A stretch of DNA of 64,000 nucleotides from an uncultured Eubacteriales bacterium (GTDB lineage: Bacteria; Bacillota; Clostridia; Oscillospirales; CAG-272), in NCBI GenBank assembly GCA_905201895.1, contig CAJKPX010000007.1, positions 1 through 64,000 on the forward strand, read 5' to 3'. Below the pieces are notes generated by a model. It saw only the letters and a list, made by a program, of their open reading frames with translations. It was not told the DNA's origin and did not search any database. The translations under genes and the position numbers were made by a program. Of this stretch, positions 58,648 through 64,000 are shown one piece after another; position 1 is the stretch's first letter, and the number at the start of each line of letters is the position of its first letter.

Positions 58648-61600
58648 ATGAAGAAAACGGGAAAAGCTTTACAAATGATGCTTGCCGTGCTGCTTTGCAC
58701 GGCGCTGGCAATCGGCCTTTTGGCATTCACCGCGTCTGCGGGGACAACGGTTTCCTCGGTAACGGTGGACGGCAAAACGCTCAACGCCGCCACGCCCTAT
58801 CTGGTGGATATCGGCTCGGGCTACGCGGTAGACGACGGAGAAACCCTGCTCGCTACCTACAAGGCGGTTGCGCATTTTGACGTTGCAGGCGGTATCCTGA
58901 CGCTGACCGACTACAACGGCGGCGCCATCTCCACCTCTGCCACAGGCGATCTCACGGTCAAGCTGGTTGGCGAGAACAACATCTCGCACCAGGCAGTTGG
59001 CATTGATATGCCCGAGGGTGGAAATCTGACGATCACCGCCGACAGTGCCGCGACACTGCACATTCAAAACCAGCTTGCCATCGACCATGAATATGAGCCC
59101 CCCCACTACGTCGGCATCTCCAACAACTTTGAAGGCTCCTATGCGCCTGCCGGGAAATCGGGTGACAGCGTAACCATTATGGGCGCGGCATCGGTTTCGA
59201 TTGAATCGACCAAAACCTACACCAGCGGCGGAGCCTACGGAATCGGTGCCTACGGTATGATCTCGGTTTTGGGCAATGCAAGCCTGACAATCGAGGCAAA
59301 CCACGTATATTCCAACATAGCGGCCGGCGTTTATTCTCTCGACAGCACGATCGTGATCAACACCACGGGTGACGTTTCGATCACAGCTTGCGGCAAGCCC
59401 GGCTACGAGCGCGGTGAAAACATCTTCCGTGCATCGAGTATGCAGCTCGGTGCGGTTGGTAATATGACGCTGGATTGGACCTATCCGGAATTCTACAAAG
59501 AATGCGAGATCGAATACAGCGGCGATCTGACCGACGGCAACTATAAGATCGGCACGCTCCCCGACGATATGACCAGCAAGACCTATGCCTACAAGTTCCC
59601 CGTCACCGTTACGGGCGGTGTGGCAAAGGTGGACGGCGTGGAGGTTACCTCTGCGAGCAAGGGAGAGATTGTGACGGTCGAAGCCGACGCTCCCGAGGCG
59701 GGGATGACCTTTATGCAGTGGGGCACCACCGTGGGCGAGGTGACCTTTGCCGACGCAACGGAGAGCACCACCACCTTCACGATGACCGGCGGCGCGGTTG
59801 AGCTGGAGTCCACCTACGAGCCGCTCTACGGGATCACCGTCAACCACGGCACGGCAAACGTGAGCACGGCACCTGCAGGAACGATCGTGACCATCACGGC
59901 AGACGAGCCCGAATTGGGCTATCAGTTTGCAGGCTGGACGGTCACGGCGGGCGGCGTGACACCGACGGATGCTGCCGCGATGACCACCTCCTTCCTGGTG
60001 GAATACAGTAACGTTGCCATCACGGCAACCTATGCCCCGATCAATTATAGCGTGACCGTGACCGACGGAACGGCAACGATCGACGAATCGCCGATCACCG
60101 AGGCAACGATCGAGGACACCGTGACCGTCACAGCAAACGATCCTGCCACGGGTTACGTCTTTCGGGAGTGGCAGATCAGCATGGGCAGCTGTACGATTGC
60201 CGATGCCACTGCCGCAACCACAACCTTTAGCGACCTTTCCTCCAACGTAATAATCGTTGCCACCTATGAAAAGGCAACCTTCACGGTCTCCACCGAGTAC
60301 GCCACGGCAACCAAGGACGGCGATCCCGTGACCTCGGCGCAGATCGGCGACGTCTTCACGATCACCGCGGAGGAGCGTGCAGGCGCAACCTTCAACGGTT
60401 GGAGCGTCAACGGCGGCTCGGTTGCGGGCGTCGACAGCACCACCACCTTCACGGCGGACGGTACGGGCGATATCGTGATCACGGCACTTTATTCCTACAC
60501 CGATTACAAGGTTTCGATCGAGGACGGCAAGGGCTACGTCAACCACATCGACAATGAGATCACGGACGCGAACGTCGGCGAGGGTATTTATATCTCCGCG
60601 GATAGCCCTGCATCGGGATACGCCTTTATCCGTTGGGAAATCGTGAGCGGTGCGGTCACACTTGAGGATCCAACCTCCGACGTCACCTCCTTTACCATGA
60701 CCGCGGGCGACGTGGTGCTGCGTGCGGTTTACGCCGAGATCGTTGAGCTGGATCGCTTGGACTTCACGATGGCAGCTCCCACGGTTGGCGCGCATCCGAG
60801 CTTTGCTCTGACATCTGCGGAGCCGACCAAATACGGCGTTGACACGGTTCGCATCTACCTCTATGAGGGGCTCTTCCCCGATCTGACCGACGAGGACGTC
60901 TACCTGCTCGGCAAGGGCTACGAGCTGGAGCTGCGCTTTGAACTTGAAAACGGCTACGAGCTTGCCGATGACGCCAAATTCTACGTCAACGGCGTGGAAA
61001 TGACCAACAACGGTACCTACACCAAGCGCTATTATTTTGAATTTCCCGTACCGATCACCGTCACGGGCGGCAACGCATACGCAGACGGCGACCGCACCGA
61101 ACAGATCACTGTGGGACGAAACCAATGGGTTTACCTCCGTGCAGACGAGGCTCCCGAGGGAAAGGTGTTCAAATATTGGAAGGTCCTCTCGGGCAACGTC
61201 ACGATCAGCCAACCCACCAATGAGGAAACCTACTTCCAGATTGAGGAGGATGGTGTGGAGATCGTGGCGGTCTTTGCAACGCCGCTCGATGAAATGAGCT
61301 TCACCGTCCCCGATTTCGTGCGCGGTGAGAACGTCAACCTCACGGTCAACTCCGCCGAGCCCGAAAAGTATTGGGCGGAGAACGTGGTCATTGTGGTCTA
61401 TTCTGTGAACATACCGCTCACCCCCTCCGACAAATATCTGCCGCTGACCGAATATAAGATCAGCTTTGACGTGGTCACGGCAGACGGCTCGATCCTCACG
61501 AGCGAAACCGTGAAAACCCTCAACGGAAAAACGCTCTACGGCAACTACTACGAAAGCTCCCATTGGGGTTATCTTACAACGAGGGGAGCGGTCACCGTCA

Positions 61601-64000
61601 CGGGTGGCACCGCCTACGCGGACTCCGAGCGCACCGAGGAGATCACCGAGGCCGAATCCAATGATTACGTCTACGTCTCCGCGGCAGCCCCTGCTCCCGG
61701 CAAGGTCTTTGCCAAATGGCTCGTCAAGAAGGGCGACATCTCCATTGATACCACGAGCAACCAAGCCTCCTTCCGGATTTACGATGAGGAGGTCGAGCTG
61801 GAGGCGGTCTACGCCACCGTGCTGACCGAGGTCACGCTCACGGTTCCGAAGCCTGCGGTCGGAGATCTTGCAACCATTGAGATCACCTCTGCCGATCCCT
61901 CCAAATACACCGCCTCGCTCATCGAGTTCTATCTGTATTACGGCGGTCAAACGCTCCTGCCCACCGATCCGTTCTCGTATGGAGAAACCTGCGTGATGAA
62001 GTTTGAGATCCTTCCCGCAGAGGGCTATGCGGTAACGGAGGACACCGTTGTAACGGTGAACGACGACGAAACCCATGCTTACGGCGGATACACCCTGCAG
62101 CGTTGGACATTCCAGCTTCCCAAATCCATCACCGTCACGGGCGGAACCGCCTACGCAAACTCCGAGCGAACTGAGGAGATCGGAGAGCTTTACAACGCAC
62201 AAAGCATCTATCTGAAGGCCGATCCCGCTCCCGAGGGCAAGAAATTCATGATGTGGAGGATCAACGAGGACGGAAACGTTTTCTACCTGCACGCCGATCA
62301 AACAAGCACTTGGATTTCGGGCAAGGTGGTTACCGTCGAGTCGGTCTATGCCATTCCGATCGAGAAGATCGAGCTCACCATGCCGCCCATAACGATTGGC
62401 AGCACTCCCATCACCACCATCACCGACGAGAGTGACCTCTATGACGCGGAGGTTGAGGGCTGGTACTACTATGACGAGGAAAGCACACGTCAGGAAATGC
62501 TTCCCACCGATACCTATCAGGCAAACATCATATACTACTGCAACTTCCGTATTCTGCCCATTGAGGGATATCAGGTTCAATACAGCGGCACGACGCATCT
62601 GCTGAACGGAAAGCAGTTCAACACAAGCGGCTATGTCAGTGGCACGAATATCGTGGGTGGACGGCAGAGCTTTATGACTCTGGTACGCGTCACGATCAAC
62701 GTCACGGGCGGTAAGCTCTATCTTGGCGGTGAGGAAACTAACGAAACGCAATTCCTCCCCGGAACGGTCCTGACGCTGGTGGCAGACGAGAGTCTTTTCC
62801 CCGAGGGACAGGTCTTCTACAACTGGTATAACTCCACCTCCAATTCTTCCTTGATCGGCTCTCCCGACACCAGACTCCCCAGCCTGACCTTTACGGTTGG
62901 TACGCCCTGGGCACTTGATCAGAGCGTCACGCTTGAGGCACGGTATCAGACGTTGACGAAGATCAACTACGGGCCGTACACCCAGGTACCGCACCCCACG
63001 GTTGGCGGCACCCCCTCCTACGATACCGACGTGCCGTCCTACCAAAACTATTACGGTGAAGTGCTGGGCTGGTATGAGGGTGAGACGCTGCTTGAGCCCA
63101 CTCACGTGTTCGAGGAGGGCAAGGTCTACACCGTGAAGCTTCGTCTGACTCCCGCGGCAGGCTACCGTTTCCGCGACGCAGAGTATTACGATACCTATGA
63201 GCCTTATAATAGCTTCAACGGAACCCACGTAGACGGAATTCTCCTTGAGTGTGATGAGGACGGTGCGTACATCGTCTTCACGGCATCGGTTCAAGCGAGA
63301 CACCGTGAGGACAGCGCGTCTGTCACCGTGACCGCTCCCGTTGCGGGTAAGGCACCCGACAAAACGGTGACCAAGAGCGCCGACACCTACTGCGACGTCG
63401 ATTTTAAGATCTGGGAGGTTTACGATGAGGAAGCCGAAAAGTATCGCGAGATGCTGGATGGCGAGCTCTTTGAGGTCGGCAAGACCTACCGCATCTCGGT
63501 TAATTTTACCACCAACGAAACGCACTACATTGATTTGCATGATCTGGAGGTGCTCATCAACGGCACCGAGCCCTCATATAGGGGCGGCGGAACTGCCGCC
63601 GGCGGATATTCCACCTGCGGTTATTACCTGCAGTATACCGTGGAGGCAGGCGAGTCCTACGATATCACGGTGGACGGCGGCTCGGCATCTGTCGAGGAAA
63701 CACCCGTAACCGAGGTTGGCGGCGGCATTACGGTGACGATTACCGCGAACGCCCCCGAGGCAGGCAAGGTATTCAAGGAATGGCAGATCATCAGCGGCGA
63801 AAACGTATTTCTCGCGGATGCAACCGCAAGCACAACCACCTTCGTGATGCCCGCAGGCAACGTCAGCATCAAAGCGGTCTACCGCAACACTCCGCACGCT
63901 ATCACCGTCGAGGGCGGTGAGGCAAGCCTTGACGAGGCGGGCAGTGGCGAAACAATCACCGTCATGGCAGATGATGCCCCCGACGGCAAGTATTTCGCGG
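58648..64000 (+). CDS. Large secreted InlB-B-repeat-like surface protein (partial)
   Basis: Open at the right edge, at least 1784 aa. AAAGGAG precedes the ATG at 58648. Signal peptide MKKTGKALQMMLAVLLCTAL...ASA (cleavage near residue 31). Residues about 40-310 form a right-handed beta-helix-like domain. From about 310 onward come repeats of the divergent InlB B-repeat type, each with GxxxxV.ITA...GY.F..W and a TFTM/ATY ending, and from about 800 longer modules repeated in pattern ITVTGG.AYA..ERTEEI. No sortase or other anchor is in the visible part. Role: probably cell-surface adhesion or carbohydrate binding; this is family-based inference. Confidence 0.9.
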   Translation, partial: MKKTGKALQMMLAVLLCTALAIGLLAFTASAGTTVSSVTVDGKTLNAATPYLVDIGSGYAVDDGETLLATYKAVAHFDVAGGILTLTDYNGGAISTSATGDLTVKLVGENNISHQAVGIDMPEGGNLTITADSAATLHIQNQLAIDHEYEPPHYVGISNNFEGSYAPAGKSGDSVTIMGAASVSIESTKTYTSGGAYGIGAYGMISVLGNASLTIEANHVYSNIAAGVYSLDSTIVINTTGDVSITACGKPGYERGENIFRASSMQLGAVGNMTLDWTYPEFYKECEIEYSGDLTDGNYKIGTLPDDMTSKTYAYKFPVTVTGGVAKVDGVEVTSASKGEIVTVEADAPEAGMTFMQWGTTVGEVTFADATESTTTFTMTGGAVELESTYEPLYGITVNHGTANVSTAPAGTIVTITADEPELGYQFAGWTVTAGGVTPTDAAAMTTSFLVEYSNVAITATYAPINYSVTVTDGTATIDESPITEATIEDTVTVTANDPATGYVFREWQISMGSCTIADATAATTTFSDLSSNVIIVATYEKATFTVSTEYATATKDGDPVTSAQIGDVFTITAEERAGATFNGWSVNGGSVAGVDSTTTFTADGTGDIVITALYSYTDYKVSIEDGKGYVNHIDNEITDANVGEGIYISADSPASGYAFIRWEIVSGAVTLEDPTSDVTSFTMTAGDVVLRAVYAEIVELDRLDFTMAAPTVGAHPSFALTSAEPTKYGVDTVRIYLYEGLFPDLTDEDVYLLGKGYELELRFELENGYELADDAKFYVNGVEMTNNGTYTKRYYFEFPVPITVTGGNAYADGDRTEQITVGRNQWVYLRADEAPEGKVFKYWKVLSGNVTISQPTNEETYFQIEEDGVEIVAVFATPLDEMSFTVPDFVRGENVNLTVNSAEPEKYWAENVVIVVYSVNIPLTPSDKYLPLTEYKISFDVVTADGSILTSETVKTLNGKTLYGNYYESSHWGYLTTRGAVTVTGGTAYADSERTEEITEAESNDYVYVSAAAPAPGKVFAKWLVKKGDISIDTTSNQASFRIYDEEVELEAVYATVLTEVTLTVPKPAVGDLATIEITSADPSKYTASLIEFYLYYGGQTLLPTDPFSYGETCVMKFEILPAEGYAVTEDTVVTVNDDETHAYGGYTLQRWTFQLPKSITVTGGTAYANSERTEEIGELYNAQSIYLKADPAPEGKKFMMWRINEDGNVFYLHADQTSTWISGKVVTVESVYAIPIEKIELTMPPITIGSTPITTITDESDLYDAEVEGWYYYDEESTRQEMLPTDTYQANIIYYCNFRILPIEGYQVQYSGTTHLLNGKQFNTSGYVSGTNIVGGRQSFMTLVRVTINVTGGKLYLGGEETNETQFLPGTVLTLVADESLFPEGQVFYNWYNSTSNSSLIGSPDTRLPSLTFTVGTPWALDQSVTLEARYQTLTKINYGPYTQVPHPTVGGTPSYDTDVPSYQNYYGEVLGWYEGETLLEPTHVFEEGKVYTVKLRLTPAAGYRFRDAEYYDTYEPYNSFNGTHVDGILLECDEDGAYIVFTASVQARHREDSASVTVTAPVAGKAPDKTVTKSADTYCDVDFKIWEVYDEEAEKYREMLDGELFEVGKTYRISVNFTTNETHYIDLHDLEVLINGTEPSYRGGGTAAGGYSTCGYYLQYTVEAGESYDITVDGGSASVEETPVTEVGGGITVTITANAPEAGKVFKEWQIISGENVFLADATASTTTFVMPAGNVSIKAVYRNTPHAITVEGGEASLDEAGSGETITVMADDAPDGKYFA

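Noticed and set aside
58669..63540. 1623-aa open frame on the minus strand
   Set aside because: It is antisense to the large secreted protein starting at 58648, whose signal peptide, ribosome binding site and repeats are clear. The long antisense frame follows from GC-rich third positions.

Overview
The window is chromosomal DNA of an anaerobic, probably gut-dwelling Clostridia-like member of the Bacillota. The evidence is the sepF/yggT/ylmH/yggS cluster, an iron-sulfur serine dehydratase, AGGAGG-type ribosome binding sites, plant-polysaccharide enzymes and a large secreted repeat protein. A complete-looking temperate phage of about 45 kb is integrated in the 3' end of a tRNA-Ser(GCU) gene.

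Left flank (1-12450). Ten genes run on the minus strand, mostly separated by under 120 bp or overlapping: miaA, an HlyD-like adaptor, yggS, sepF, yggT, ylmH, then araB, an L-serine dehydratase, a GH28 polygalacturonase-like enzyme and a GH2 enzyme. Housekeeping division and translation genes thus lead into a pectin/arabinose catabolic group. Next come a RelB/DinJ-type antitoxin (minus), a MazF-type toxin (plus) with a long Ala/Thr-rich tail, and the tRNA gene with a consensus promoter.

Prophage (12453-57397), bounded by a 27-bp direct repeat. The late module is on the minus strand, transcribed from 40.7 kb down to 12.6 kb: small and large terminase, portal, a 1245-aa virion-type protein with a peptidoglycan-binding domain, a 2883-aa polyvalent protein, scaffold, decoration, major capsid, two head-tail/tail-nozzle proteins, tail-fibre-like proteins and membrane proteins. 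No tape-measure or major tail protein is seen, so a short-tailed (podovirus-like) virion is inferred. The early module, also minus, runs from a Cro-type promoter near 53.75 kb to 42.0 kb: Cro, an excisionase-like protein, Gp157, a Sak4-like ATPase with an SSB-tailed partner, a DUF1064 nuclease-like protein, a DUF4373 replication protein, a frameshifted PAPS-reductase-like gene, a ladder of very small coupled genes, a methyltransferase, a radical SAM protein and dUTPase. Between early and late modules sits a plus-strand cassette of five small genes with its own consensus promoter and terminator (moron-like). The lysogeny module (53.87-57.27 kb, plus) holds an S24 repressor, a second XRE regulator, a DUF1064 paralogue lacking predicted catalytic residues, a membrane-anchored protein and the tyrosine integrase beside attR.

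Right flank (57398-64000). Here are the displaced native terminator of the tRNA, a third partial att copy, two copies of a structured intergenic repeat, a small HExxH protein, and the start of a very large secreted InlB-B-repeat-like protein that runs off the window.

The most notable observations are the inactive-looking DUF1064 duplicate in the lysogeny operon, the giant polyvalent protein, a C-x2-C-x6-C-x-C knuckle shared by portal and tail nozzle, a small-protein family ending in DFSGQG present in both the moron and early cassettes, ribosome-binding sites encoded in repeated C-terminal KGGAE tails, and a structured intergenic repeat whose two copies differ in sequence but keep the same fold.
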